In this document: positions 1 through 7,446 of the stretch, in pieces
How positions within the stretch are numbered: the stretch's first letter is position 1
How the letters are laid out: each line of letters starts with the position of its first letter
Assembly (NCBI GenBank): GCA_964458325.1
Contig: CAYWIM010000094.1
Coordinates: 1-17,153 of the forward strand
Source: JAGMXM01 sp964458325
GTDB taxonomy: Bacteria; Verrucomicrobiota; Verrucomicrobiia; Limisphaerales; UBA1319
Reading direction: 5' to 3'
Length of the DNA: 17,153 bases
Translations under genes and position numbers: made by a program
Notes under the pieces: model-generated
Told to the model about the DNA's origin: nothing
The model's input: the letters and a program-made list of their open reading frames with translations, nothing else
The model's database searches: none

Positions 1-30
1 AAGGTAGGGCGCGCGCTCCGCTGCGCGCCG
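1..30. repeat. Partial copy of a GGTAGGGCG dispersed palindromic repeat
   Basis: The first 11 bases, AAGGTAGGGCG, are identical to bases 12449-12459, and the similarity continues imperfectly (GCGCTCCGCTGCG here, GCCCTCCGCGCGG there). Bases 8-14 and 23-29 form a perfect 7-bp inverted repeat around an 8-nt loop. The element sits just downstream of the metallophosphoesterase stop codon and is probably cut by the window edge. It may also act as a transcription-terminating hairpin, although no T-run is seen. Confidence 0.5.
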
Positions 31-42
31 AGCAGGTTGGGG

Positions 43-1251
43 TCAGCGCGTCTTGAGGAAGGGGGGGAACCGGTCGTTTCCCGCGGCATCGAGGATGCGG
101 AGTTTGAGCTGGTTGGGATCGGCTTCGAGGAGGATGACGGTGGCGTCTTTGAGGGCAGGGGCGCCGCCGACGGCGATGGGGAACGGATTGCCGATCGCGA
201 ATGGGGGGTGAAAGGCGGCTCGGTGGGTGTGGGCGTTGATGGCGAGGTCGATGCCGGCATTGGCCAGGATCTCATTCCACAGATCCTGGGCTTGCCGGCT
301 GCCGTTGCCTTTGGTGCGGGCGGGGTAGATGGGCATGTGATGGACCAGCACACGCCAGGGCGCCCGGCGGAAGGCCGGGGATGCAATCTCCCGCTTCAGC
401 CAAGGCGTTTGTTCCTGTCGGTAGGTCGCGAAATTGACCAGGCCGGAATACTCGACGTTATCGTCGGGCTTGTCCTCTCCGCAGTCCAAAACCACCCAGC
501 GCACCGGCCCGGCGTTAAAGGCGAAATACGGCTTGTCGCCGGGCCAGGCGAAAAGGCGGGGCATGAGCCGGGCATAGGCGCCTCGGGTTTCGTGGTTGCC
601 GCGGATGAAGAAGGCGGGTCTGCGGCCGGCCTGGGCGCCGCGGATGTAAGTGTTCATGACCGCCAGCGCCCGGGGTTCCTCGTTCAGATCGACCAGGCAA
701 TCGCCGTTGAAAAGGCTGAAATCGAACGGGATCGACGCCACGGTTCTGCTCAGGGCTTGGAAGGTCGGGATGTTGTTGTGCAGATCGTTGAAAACTACGG
801 TTGCGATCGAATCTTGCCGGCCGGGCAGGGTTCGGAAGGTGGCGATCTCGGTGGACTGATCGGGCTCGAAATCGACCTGGTAGGCCTTGAAGGAGCGGAT
901 CGGTTTCCAGAGCGCCCGATAATAATAGGTGGCGCCTGGTTCGAGCCCGTCGAGGGTGACGCGGTGGCACGTGGTGTTGGCATCGCGCAGGCCGAATCGG
1001 GCGGCATCCTGGCGGCGGCCCAGGGCGGTCGTCTCGCCATACTCGATCCATCCATAGGCCGGCGAGTCCGTCTCCCAAAGGATCGCCATCCTTCGGGGCG
1101 AAAGCGCCTGCAGATAGGGAGGCACGGGGAGCGTGCGATCGGTTGGTTCCTCGACCGCGGCCGATTGCGACGGTTGCCCGGAGAGGGAAACCAGTCCGGC
1201 AACCACCATCGCTCCATAGAGGAGGCCGAATTTCCAGGGATGAGCCTTCAT
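43..1251 (-). CDS. Exported metallophosphoesterase with N-terminal fibronectin-like (purple acid phosphatase-type) domain
   Basis: A 402-residue protein of the calcineurin-like metallophosphoesterase superfamily, expected to hydrolyse phosphomonoesters or diesters outside the cytoplasm; the substrate cannot be read from sequence. Residues 1-31 look like a Sec signal peptide. Residues 44-140 resemble the fibronectin-like domain that precedes the catalytic domain in purple acid phosphatases (LEPGATYYYRA). The metal-binding series follows in order: NDLH (155-158), NGDCLVD (182-188), GNHE (218-221), VHH (303-305) and NAHTH (339-343). The usual GDxH and GHxH blocks appear as NDLH and AHTH, but the D-x-H and H-x-H ligands are kept. 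It is the last gene of a four-gene minus-strand run, 14 bp after the HEAT-repeat gene. No clear Shine-Dalgarno precedes the start. The family is clear; the specific function is unknown. Confidence 0.88.
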   Translation of the reverse strand: MKAHPWKFGLLYGAMVVAGLVSLSGQPSQSAAVEEPTDRTLPVPPYLQALSPRRMAILWETDSPAYGWIEYGETTALGRRQDAARFGLRDANTTCHRVTLDGLEPGATYYYRALWKPIRSFKAYQVDFEPDQSTEIATFRTLPGRQDSIATVVFNDLHNNIPTFQALSRTVASIPFDFSLFNGDCLVDLNEEPRALAVMNTYIRGAQAGRRPAFFIRGNHETRGAYARLMPRLFAWPGDKPYFAFNAGPVRWVVLDCGEDKPDDNVEYSGLVNFATYRQEQTPWLKREIASPAFRRAPWRVLVHHMPIYPARTKGNGSRQAQDLWNEILANAGIDLAINAHTHRAAFHPPFAIGNPFPIAVGGAPALKDATVILLEADPNQLKLRILDAAGNDRFPPFLKTR

Positions 1252-1265
1252 GAAAAAACTGGGGA

Positions 1266-1883
1266 TCAGTCGGCGCCGGGGCGGGTTGGAACGAGCTTGG
1301 CGTCGGGATATCCTGCGATGGGAACGCCGCGGGTGCGCAAGGAGTAAGCCAGGTTGGGCTTGAACTCCTCGGGTGCGGCCGCAAACGCGGCTTGAAGGGC
1401 AGCCAGGGCGGCGTTTCCGGGGAGGCGATGGAGAACCTGGCGCGCGTCCTCGCGCAGATCCGGGTGATTGAGCCAGCCAGCCAGAGCGGGCACAGCGTTG
1501 TCCGCGGCGATTTCGGAGGCGAGCCAGAGGAGATCGCGGGCGGTTCGTGTTGGGGGACGCGACTCGAGAACGGCGATGAGCTCCCGGGCAACGGCCTGGC
1601 GTTTGGCCTCGGCGCCGGGTCGTCCGGCATCGGCGACAATCCGCTCGAGGGCGCGGCGGGCGGACCGTGCGGTTTCGAACTCGGGATCCTGCATCAGTGC
1701 GGCGAGCGGGCGGACGGCGTCAGCGCCCAGAGATCCAGCCGACTGCCAGGCTTGGCCGCGCGCGCGGGCATCCTTGCTGCGGAGGGCGGCCAGGAGCGAT
1801 TCGACGGTGCTATCGGCAGGCGGCGGGACGGCCGCGGCACTCGCGAGCGCGGTTTGCGATGCGGCAGTGAGTGGCAAGTTCAT
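1266..1883 (-). CDS. HEAT-repeat protein
   Basis: A 205-residue, alanine-rich, predicted all-helical protein. Residues 25-130 contain repeats of the HEAT/PBS-lyase type (SLLAALRSKDARARGQAWQS, VRPLAALMQDPEFETARSAR, VPALAGWLNHPDLREDARQV), which pack as paired helices and normally serve as protein-binding scaffolds. No catalytic motif is visible. The N-terminus (LTAASQTALASAAAVPPP) is only weakly like a signal sequence, so location is uncertain. It lies 40 bp downstream of the Gfo/Idh/MocA oxidoreductase and 14 bp upstream of the metallophosphoesterase, implying co-transcription. HEAT-repeat genes next to such oxidoreductases are, to my knowledge, common in Verrucomicrobiota and Planctomycetota. 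No Shine-Dalgarno is seen before the chosen ATG, so the start is uncertain. Confidence 0.75.
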   Translation of the reverse strand: MNLPLTAASQTALASAAAVPPPADSTVESLLAALRSKDARARGQAWQSAGSLGADAVRPLAALMQDPEFETARSARRALERIVADAGRPGAEAKRQAVARELIAVLESRPPTRTARDLLWLASEIAADNAVPALAGWLNHPDLREDARQVLHRLPGNAALAALQAAFAAAPEEFKPNLAYSLRTRGVPIAGYPDAKLVPTRPGAD

Positions 1884-1923
1884 GGGATGGAGGGCAGGTG
1901 GGTGGTGTTTGGATCGAGGCGGA

Positions 1924-3330
1924 TTACAGGTGATAGGGATATCGCTGAGGGCGGCTCATGAGGCGCCGGGCATGCTCGTCGCCGACAATCTCCTGCTGGA
2001 CCGGATCCCACTGGAGCTTTCGGCGCAGGACAAGCGAGAGGTTGGCGAGGATGGTGAGGAACGCGGTGGCGACGCCGGCCTGGATGTTCATGATGGTGGG
2101 GGCGCCCGTGCGAATGCCATTGAACCAGTCTTCGACGTGGCCGGGGCTGCGGTAGACATCTTGGCCGCCGGGGGGGATTCGATATTCGAGGGCTTTGGCT
2201 TCGGTGAAGGTTTGGCCGTCCCCGGCCCAGACGATGAGGCTGTCCTTGTCGCCGCGGTAGATGGCGCCATAGCCGTCGCGGATCCGGGCGTCGGACCGGT
2301 AGTAGGGGATGCGTTCGCCCGGCTGGCGCCAATAGAGTGTCCAGTCCGGATTCTTGAACTGGTAGGCGACCTCCATCTCGATGGCGGTGTCCCAGAGGCC
2401 GTGGGAGGGCAAGGTGCCGGTGGCTTCGATGCTGACCGGGCCGGTATGGTCGGCATTCATGAAATAGAGGGCGTTGCTCATGACGTGGGCGCCCCGGTCG
2501 CGGATTTGGCCGCCGCCGGATTCCATGATCCAGCGGAAGGTGCCGTGGCAGTAGCGGGCGTTGTAGGGGCGCCACCGGAGCGGGCCCAGCCACATGTCCC
2601 AGTCCAGGTCGGCGGGAGGCGCGCTGTCGGGGACGGGCTTGGTGTCGGCCGGGCTGGGATAATGCCAGCAGACGACCTCGCGGACGCGGCCCAGCATCCC
2701 GTTGGCGATGTAGCGGTGGGCGAGATAGGCCTCCGGCTGGGAACGCCCCTGGGAGCCGACCTGGATCGCGACGCGGTTCTCGCGCCCGGCGGCGACCATG
2801 GCTTTGCCTTCCTCGATCGTGCAGCAGGCCGGCTTCTCGACATACACGTGTTTGCCGCACTGGGCGGCATGAACGGTCTGAACGGCATGCCAGTGGTCCG
2901 GGGTGGCAATGACGACCGCATCGATGTCTTTCCGGTCGAGAATCGATCGGTAATCCCGGTAGGCCTTGGCGCCGGGCCCCGCGATCTCGGCGGCCGTGGC
3001 CAGGCGTTTGCGGTCGGCATCGCACACAGCCGCAACGGTGACCTGGCCGTGTGTCTGCCGCACCGCCATGCCCCGGAGGTGGCCGCCGCCCATGCCGCCG
3101 ACTCCAATGTGACCGAGAACGATTCGATCGTTGGCGCCGGGCCGGCCCGGGGCGGCCAGGACGCGCCGATCCACCAGTTGCGGCAGGTCCAACGCGGCTC
3201 CGGCCGCCAGCGCGCCTCCGGTCAATCGCAGAAAGCGGCGGCGGGACAGGGCAGGAGCGGGGATTGCAGGGGCGGGGCGGGGCTGACCAAGATTGGGCAT
3301 GAAATGTTTCACGTGGGTTTTATCGTTCAT
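1924..3330 (-). CDS. Tat-exported Gfo/Idh/MocA-family oxidoreductase
   Basis: A 468-residue NAD(P)-dependent oxidoreductase of the Gfo/Idh/MocA family, which acts mostly on sugars and polyols. A twin-arginine signal is plain at residues 29-35 (SRRRFLR) followed by a hydrophobic stretch (LTGGALAAGAALDL), so it should be exported folded with its cofactor. The Rossmann domain shows GVGGMGG (76-82), ATPDHWH (142-148) and the family signature VEKP (164-167). The C-terminal half (about 190-440) matches the family's beta-sheet substrate domain. An AGGA ribosome-binding site lies 7 nt upstream of the ATG (bases 3338-3341), supporting this start; M11 is an alternative that still keeps the Tat signal. 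It lies 28 bp after the FKBP gene and leads into the HEAT and phosphoesterase genes. The substrate is not predictable; planctomycete and verrucomicrobial genomes carry many paralogues. Confidence 0.92.
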   Translation of the reverse strand: MNDKTHVKHFMPNLGQPRPAPAIPAPALSRRRFLRLTGGALAAGAALDLPQLVDRRVLAAPGRPGANDRIVLGHIGVGGMGGGHLRGMAVRQTHGQVTVAAVCDADRKRLATAAEIAGPGAKAYRDYRSILDRKDIDAVVIATPDHWHAVQTVHAAQCGKHVYVEKPACCTIEEGKAMVAAGRENRVAIQVGSQGRSQPEAYLAHRYIANGMLGRVREVVCWHYPSPADTKPVPDSAPPADLDWDMWLGPLRWRPYNARYCHGTFRWIMESGGGQIRDRGAHVMSNALYFMNADHTGPVSIEATGTLPSHGLWDTAIEMEVAYQFKNPDWTLYWRQPGERIPYYRSDARIRDGYGAIYRGDKDSLIVWAGDGQTFTEAKALEYRIPPGGQDVYRSPGHVEDWFNGIRTGAPTIMNIQAGVATAFLTILANLSLVLRRKLQWDPVQQEIVGDEHARRLMSRPQRYPYHL

Positions 3331-3358
3331 TGGTGATTCCTAATCAATCATGCGGGAT

Positions 3359-4210
3359 TCATGGGGGCGGAATCGAAGGCCCGGGCCGGGGCCGGATCTG
3401 GAGAAGCTCGATATCGAAGAGCAGGGCGGCGTTGGGTTCAATGAGAGGGGGAGACCCATTGGTTCCGTAGGCGAGGTGAGGGGGGATGGCTACCTGCCAT
3501 TGGGCGCCCACCGGCATCCGCAGGAGGACTTCCGACCAGCCGGGGATGACACTGTTGACGGGGAAGGTGGACGGTTGGTTTCGGGCGCGCGAGCTGTCGA
3601 ACTCGGTGCCGTCGATCAGCGTGCCGCGGTAATGGACGACCACCGTGTCGTCGCGCGAGGGGGAGGGGCCAGTTCCGGTGCGGAGGACGCGGTATTGCAC
3701 GCCGCTGGGAAGGGTGGCGACCCCTTCCCTGGCGCGGTTTTCGGTGAGAAACGCCTCGCTCTCGCGGAGGTTTTTCTCGCGCAGCCTGGCCAGGAGCCGC
3801 AGGCGCAGGTCGCGCCGGAAAGCGGTCATGGCGTCGCGCATCTCGCGTTCGGAGAGGCGCGGCGGCTGGGCTTGCAGGGCGTCCTGGATCCCCATCTGGA
3901 GACGGTTGGTTTCCATGTCGAATCCCTGGTGCTTCCAGGAATTCCCGAGGCTGAATCCAAGGCTGTAGCTAGCCTTGAGACGTTCGTCGCTCGAGCTGAG
4001 GAGCCCTTCCTGCACCCCCCGCAAGAAGCTCGGCAGGTCGATATCCATCTCGTCGTTTTTCCACCCGTCGCCCAGGTTGATCCCGATGGTGTAGCTGATC
4101 TGGTCGCGAGGCGAGGAGATCTCCGGATTGGGCGGCGCCGAGCCGTCCGCAACCAGCGCCAGGAAGCAGGCCAGGATCCCTGCAGTCGCGTGCTTGGTGA
4201 TCGTGATCAT
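3359..4210 (-). CDS. Exported FKBP-type peptidyl-prolyl cis-trans isomerase with duplicated Mip-like N-terminal motif
   Basis: A 283-residue prolyl isomerase that should assist folding of exported proteins. Counting from the ATG at 4210, residues 1-25 form a signal peptide (hydrophobic TAGILACFLALVA, cleavage near DGSA). Residues 36-125 are FKBP_N/Mip-like and contain the short motif twice: ISYTIGINLGDGW near 38 and ASYSLGFSLGNSW near 80. A charged helix follows (about 120-160). Residues 168-272 are the FKBP catalytic domain, with VVHYRGTLIDGTEFDSS, VIPGW and AYG conserved. An upstream in-frame ATG at 4225 also gives a signal peptide, and the frame stays open to 4408, but that extension has no protein-like character. 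Neither start has a strong Shine-Dalgarno. It is the first gene of the minus-strand run and diverges from the CHAD gene across about 270 bp in which I see no convincing promoter. Confidence 0.9.
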   Translation of the reverse strand: MITITKHATAGILACFLALVADGSAPPNPEISSPRDQISYTIGINLGDGWKNDEMDIDLPSFLRGVQEGLLSSSDERLKASYSLGFSLGNSWKHQGFDMETNRLQMGIQDALQAQPPRLSEREMRDAMTAFRRDLRLRLLARLREKNLRESEAFLTENRAREGVATLPSGVQYRVLRTGTGPSPSRDDTVVVHYRGTLIDGTEFDSSRARNQPSTFPVNSVIPGWSEVLLRMPVGAQWQVAIPPHLAYGTNGSPPLIEPNAALLFDIELLQIRPRPGPSIPPP

Positions 4211-4481
4211 GACAACGCCCCGCATTATTCGGTCTGTCCGCCGGATGTAAAGTGCGGAAGCATGAAGATCGGTGACAGGTTCACTGTGCTGGCGATCGGC
4301 GGATCGAGCATCCAGCGCCGGGATGAAGATCTTGGCGGCACGGCGCCGCGCCCTGGCGTGCGCCGGCTGTTGCTTTTGGCTCGTTTTTAGCCGTTGGGAG
4401 GTCCACATTGACCGAAGCGCCAGACGGCAGAACCGAATGAAACCGGCGGGGCAAAATTGTGCAAGCGGCCGCGGAGATGTC

Positions 4482-5381
4482 GTGTCTCACGCGCGATCCG
4501 GGGAAGCTCAGCCCGGGAGGCCGCCGGTCGGTTTCAGCCTCGAGCTGAGCGGTTTTCTGGCGCGGGCGGCGCGAAAGCGCTGGGCGCGATACCGGCGCCA
4601 GGTCGAGCGATGCGCGGAGGAATGCGAGCCGGCAGCGGTCCATCAATGGCGGGTGGCGGCACGACGATGGATCGCGCTGCTGGACGTCCTCGAGGAGATC
4701 CAGGAGGAAAAAGCGCTGCGCGATCTGCAGCAGCGTTTGAAACAGCAGCTCAAACAGTCGAGCCCCTTGCGAGATGTCCATGTGCTGCGGGATCAATTGG
4801 AGCGGTGGGCGCGGCGGGATGAAACCGCGCGGCAATGGCGGGAGCGGCTGGCGCGAATCGAGGCGCGGCAGGCGGCGGATATGACCCGCCGGATCCGGCG
4901 GATCAAGATCGATCGTTTGCGGGAGCTGCAGCGGGAAGGACTGAAGGCGATGCGCCGGGACTTGCGGCAATGCCGGCGGCCGGAGAAACGGATCCGAAGA
5001 GCTGTCACTCGCGCTTTCGGCCGGGTGAAGGAGCGGCATGGGCGGCTGGACGCTTCGGATCCGCGGACCATCCACCGGCTGCGGGTGGCGATCAAGCGGT
5101 TCCGCTACCTGGTCGAGCTGCTGGCGCCGGCGCCGGCGGGATCGGTCTCGGATTGCCTGCGCCAGCTGAGGCGTTACCAGGAGCAGATGGGTCGGATCCA
5201 GGACTGGCAGGTGATGCTGAGCGCCTGGGATGCCGGGCAGCGGGGCCGCAGCGTGCCGGCTCCCCGAAATCCACATCCGTTCCGGGCTGCCATCGAGCAG
5301 CGGCTGCGTTCGAGCATCCGGCGCTTCCTCAAGACGGCGCCACAGATGCTTTCGGTGTGGCCGCCCGAGCTGGCTGTATGA
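4482..5381 (+). CDS. CHAD-domain protein
   Basis: A protein of about 299 residues with a CHAD domain, an alpha-helical, strongly basic module with conserved histidines that binds inorganic polyphosphate in characterised members. Both halves of the domain are visible: VHQWRVAARRWIALLDVL near residue 53 and IHRLRVAIKRFRYLVELL near residue 197, each with the H-x2-RV-x3-R pattern. The long arginine-rich helices between them (MTRRIRRIKIDRLRE) fit an anionic ligand. I chose GTG at 4482 because GGAG lies 5 nt upstream (4473-4476). An in-frame ATG at 4437 and an open frame to 4272 are alternatives, but that upstream stretch is low-quality as protein. The stop overlaps the next start as ATGA, so translation is probably coupled to the SixA-type phosphatase. 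The real polyphosphate role here is inferred from the family. Confidence 0.85.
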   Translation: MSHARSGEAQPGRPPVGFSLELSGFLARAARKRWARYRRQVERCAEECEPAAVHQWRVAARRWIALLDVLEEIQEEKALRDLQQRLKQQLKQSSPLRDVHVLRDQLERWARRDETARQWRERLARIEARQAADMTRRIRRIKIDRLRELQREGLKAMRRDLRQCRRPEKRIRRAVTRAFGRVKERHGRLDASDPRTIHRLRVAIKRFRYLVELLAPAPAGSVSDCLRQLRRYQEQMGRIQDWQVMLSAWDAGQRGRSVPAPRNPHPFRAAIEQRLRSSIRRFLKTAPQMLSVWPPELAV

Positions 5382-5893
5382 AGATCTATTTGCTGCGTCA
5401 TGGGCGAGCCGTTGAGCGGGGCGCGGCCGGTTGGGACCGCGACTGCGACCGGCCGTTGACCTCCGAAGGGGAGAAGCAGATCGTCCGGATCGCCCGGGGC
5501 ATGCGCCAGCTGAACCTCGAGTTCGATCATGCCCTGTCCAGCCCGTATGTGCGGGCGTGGCGGACCGCCGAGATCGCGGCGAAGGAGCTGGGATTGGGCG
5601 CGCGATTGCGGGCGAGCCGTTCCTTGGCGCCTGGGGGCGATCCGGCGGCGCTCGTTCGCCAGTTGCGGCGGCTTCCGCAACCGGCGCAGCGGGTGCTGCT
5701 GGTGGGACACGAGCCGTATCTGAGCCGGCTGGCGGGCCTGTGGGTTGGCGGCAGCGACGGCTTGCGGATCGAGCTCAAGAAGGGCGGTCTGATCCGGCTC
5801 GATGTGGAGGATCTCATCCTCGGGCGATGCGCCGTTCTCGAGTGGCTGCTTGCCCCGGGCCACTTGGCCGGTCTGGCGGATCCCGAGGGTTAA
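5378..5893 (+). CDS. sixA: SixA-type phosphohistidine phosphatase (histidine phosphatase superfamily)
   Basis: A 171-residue cytoplasmic histidine phosphatase. The N-terminus MKIYLLRHGRA carries the RHG signature with the nucleophilic His8. Arg59 in LSSPYVRAWRTAE and His111 in LLVGHEPYL match the remaining active-site positions of the family. Length and sequence layout agree with SixA, which dephosphorylates phosphohistidine on signalling or phosphotransferase proteins in E. coli. The start is fixed by the N-terminal motif and by the 4-bp ATGA overlap with the CHAD gene. The CHAD/SixA pairing suggests a joint role in phosphate or polyphosphate metabolism, but this is inference from neighbourhood. 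A more general small-molecule phosphatase of the same superfamily cannot be excluded. Confidence 0.88.
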   Translation: MKIYLLRHGRAVERGAAGWDRDCDRPLTSEGEKQIVRIARGMRQLNLEFDHALSSPYVRAWRTAEIAAKELGLGARLRASRSLAPGGDPAALVRQLRRLPQPAQRVLLVGHEPYLSRLAGLWVGGSDGLRIELKKGGLIRLDVEDLILGRCAVLEWLLAPGHLAGLADPEG

Positions 5894-5929
5894 GGGGCTG
5901 CACAGACCCTACGCGGCCGCACGGGTGTT

Positions 5930-5958
5930 TTGACTTTTGGAATCGCACTGGCTAGGCT
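5930..5958 (+). promoter_or_regulatory. Candidate sigma70-type promoter for the HIT-phoH-ybeY operon
   Basis: TTGACT (5930-5935) and TAGGCT (5953-5958) are separated by exactly 17 nt. The -35 box matches consensus at five of six positions, the -10 box only at its key outer ones (TA...T). A start site 7 nt after the -10 box would fall on, or next to, the A of the HIT gene ATG at 5966, implying a leaderless transcript. This is a motif match only. Confidence 0.45.
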
Positions 5959-5965
5959 GATGCGC

Positions 5966-6472
5966 ATGGAAGTTCTGCATGCGCCTTGGCGCATCGAGTA
6001 TATTCAGGCGCCCAAACCGCCGCCGAGCGTCGCTTCGTTGTTCACGCGGATCGCCCAGTCCGACGAGGATGAAGCTCACTTTGTCCTGGCGCGGGATCGG
6101 ACGTGTTTTGCCATGCTCAACCGGTATCCGTACACGGGCGGCCATCTGATGATCATCCCCTACAAGCAGGCGGCTCGACTTGACGATCTCACGGGCGAGG
6201 AGATGGCGGGTCTCTGGGAGCTGACGCGGCGGTGCATGAACGCCCTGACGGCGGTGATGCGGCCCGATGGATTCAACGTGGGCATGAACCTGGGGCGGGT
6301 GGCAGGGGCGGGGATCGCGGAGCATCTGCATGTCCATGTTGTCCCCCGGTGGCTGGGAGACACGAATTTCATGCCGGTGTTGGCGGGCACATGCGTGGTG
6401 CCTGAGGCATTGTCGGAGGTGGCGGGCCGGCTGCGGGTGGCGCTGGATTCGGCGCCCGCTCCAAAGCCCTGA
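5966..6472 (+). CDS. HIT-family hydrolase / Ap4A phosphorylase-like protein
   Basis: A 168-residue member of the histidine triad superfamily, which hydrolyses or transfers nucleotidyl groups from substrates such as diadenosine polyphosphates or adenylated compounds. The catalytic triad motif HLHVHVVPR is at residues 120-128, preceded by NLGRVAGAGIAEH and followed by WLGDTNFMPV, an arrangement I know from the Ap4A-phosphorylase-like bacterial HIT branch. The N-terminus MEVLHAPWRIEYI also matches that branch and fixes the start at 5966 rather than the in-frame ATG at 5960 or the open frame from 5930. A promoter-like element ends 7 nt before the ATG. phoH begins 14 bp downstream, so the gene is probably the first of a three-gene operon. 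The substrate is not determined by sequence. Confidence 0.9.
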   Translation: MEVLHAPWRIEYIQAPKPPPSVASLFTRIAQSDEDEAHFVLARDRTCFAMLNRYPYTGGHLMIIPYKQAARLDDLTGEEMAGLWELTRRCMNALTAVMRPDGFNVGMNLGRVAGAGIAEHLHVHVVPRWLGDTNFMPVLAGTCVVPEALSEVAGRLRVALDSAPAPKP

Positions 6473-6486
6473 ACCAGGGATCACCC

Positions 6487-7446
6487 ATGCCTGTCGAGAC
6501 CCTGCAATTCGAGAGCGCGCGGCTGGCCCAGCAGCTTTACATCAACGAGCCGGACAACCTGCGGATGCTGCAGGTCAAGCTCGATGTCAAGGCCACCAGC
6601 CGCGAGGGATGGATCCGGCTCGAGGGATCGATCGAGGCCATCGACCGCGCCAAACACCTCTTCCAGTTGCTCGAAGGCAACCTCAAGGCGGGCGTGCCGG
6701 TCCGGAGCCGCGATTTTCAATACGCGCTCGATGTGCTGCGCGAGGATGGGGTGGCCGCATTGCGCGCGCTGTATGGCGAACGGGTCCAGACCTCGACCCG
6801 GAAGGCGCAAGTCGTGCCGAAGACCCTTACGCAGCGGAGGTACATCGAATCGATCCGCCAGCACGACGTGGTGTTCGGGATCGGTCCGGCGGGGACGGGG
6901 AAGACCTACCTGGCGGTGGCGATGGGGGTGAGCGCCCTGCGCGAGGAGAAGGTCTCGAGGATCATCCTGACGCGTCCGGCCGTCGAGGCGGGGGAAGCGC
7001 TCGGTTTTCTGCCGGGCGATCTCTACGAGAAGATCCACCCCTACCTGCGTCCGCTGCTGGATGCGCTGTATGACATGCTGCCCGGCGAAGAAATCCAGCG
7101 CCTGATGGAGCGGGGGATCATCGAGATCGCGCCGCTGGCCTACATGCGCGGGCGCACCCTCAACCACGCGTTCGTGATCCTGGACGAGGCGCAGAATTCG
7201 ACCGGCGAGCAGATGCTGATGTTTCTGACGCGGCTGGGAATGAGCGCCAAGGCGGTGATCACGGGCGATCCGTCCCAGGTGGATCTGCCGGCGCAGAAGC
7301 GGTCGGGCTTGCTCGAGGCGATGTCCATCCTCCGGGCGGTGGAGGGTTTGGCGTTCATCGAGTTCCAGAAGCGGGATGTCATCCGGCATGCTCTGGTCCA
7401 GCGGATCATCACCGCCTACGAGGAATCGCGCAAGGAACGCGCATGA
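6487..7446 (+). CDS. phoH: PhoH-family ATPase (PhoL/YbeZ type)
   Basis: A 319-residue cytoplasmic P-loop ATPase of the PhoH/YbeZ group. Residues 1-110 form the N-terminal KH-like region typical of the long form. The ATPase core shows Walker A GPAGTGKT (133-140), LTRPAVEAGE (161-170), GDLYEKIHPY (177-186), Walker B VILDEAQN (230-237) and TGDPSQVDLP (259-268); all key residues are present. YbeZ works with the endoribonuclease YbeY in rRNA processing and ribosome quality control, and here the genes overlap by 4 bp (ATGA). AGGGA lies 6 nt before the ATG but is partly inside a small hairpin (CCCTG-AAC-CAGGG, 6467-6479) that spans the end of the HIT gene, which could modulate initiation. Length and motifs agree with the family, so the assignment is firm. 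Confidence 0.96.
   Translation: MPVETLQFESARLAQQLYINEPDNLRMLQVKLDVKATSREGWIRLEGSIEAIDRAKHLFQLLEGNLKAGVPVRSRDFQYALDVLREDGVAALRALYGERVQTSTRKAQVVPKTLTQRRYIESIRQHDVVFGIGPAGTGKTYLAVAMGVSALREEKVSRIILTRPAVEAGEALGFLPGDLYEKIHPYLRPLLDALYDMLPGEEIQRLMERGIIEIAPLAYMRGRTLNHAFVILDEAQNSTGEQMLMFLTRLGMSAKAVITGDPSQVDLPAQKRSGLLEAMSILRAVEGLAFIEFQKRDVIRHALVQRIITAYEESRKERA

Noticed and set aside
37..3336. Long plus-strand open frames opposite the FKBP-oxidoreductase-HEAT-phosphoesterase genes
   Set aside because: They are antisense shadows caused by high GC. They lack motifs, and the minus-strand genes carry clear family signatures.
4272..4481. N-terminal extension of the CHAD protein from the ATG at 4272
   Set aside because: The extension is cysteine/arginine-rich with no domain similarity and lacks a ribosome-binding site, while GTG at 4482 has GGAG at suitable spacing. 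ATG 4437 remains possible.
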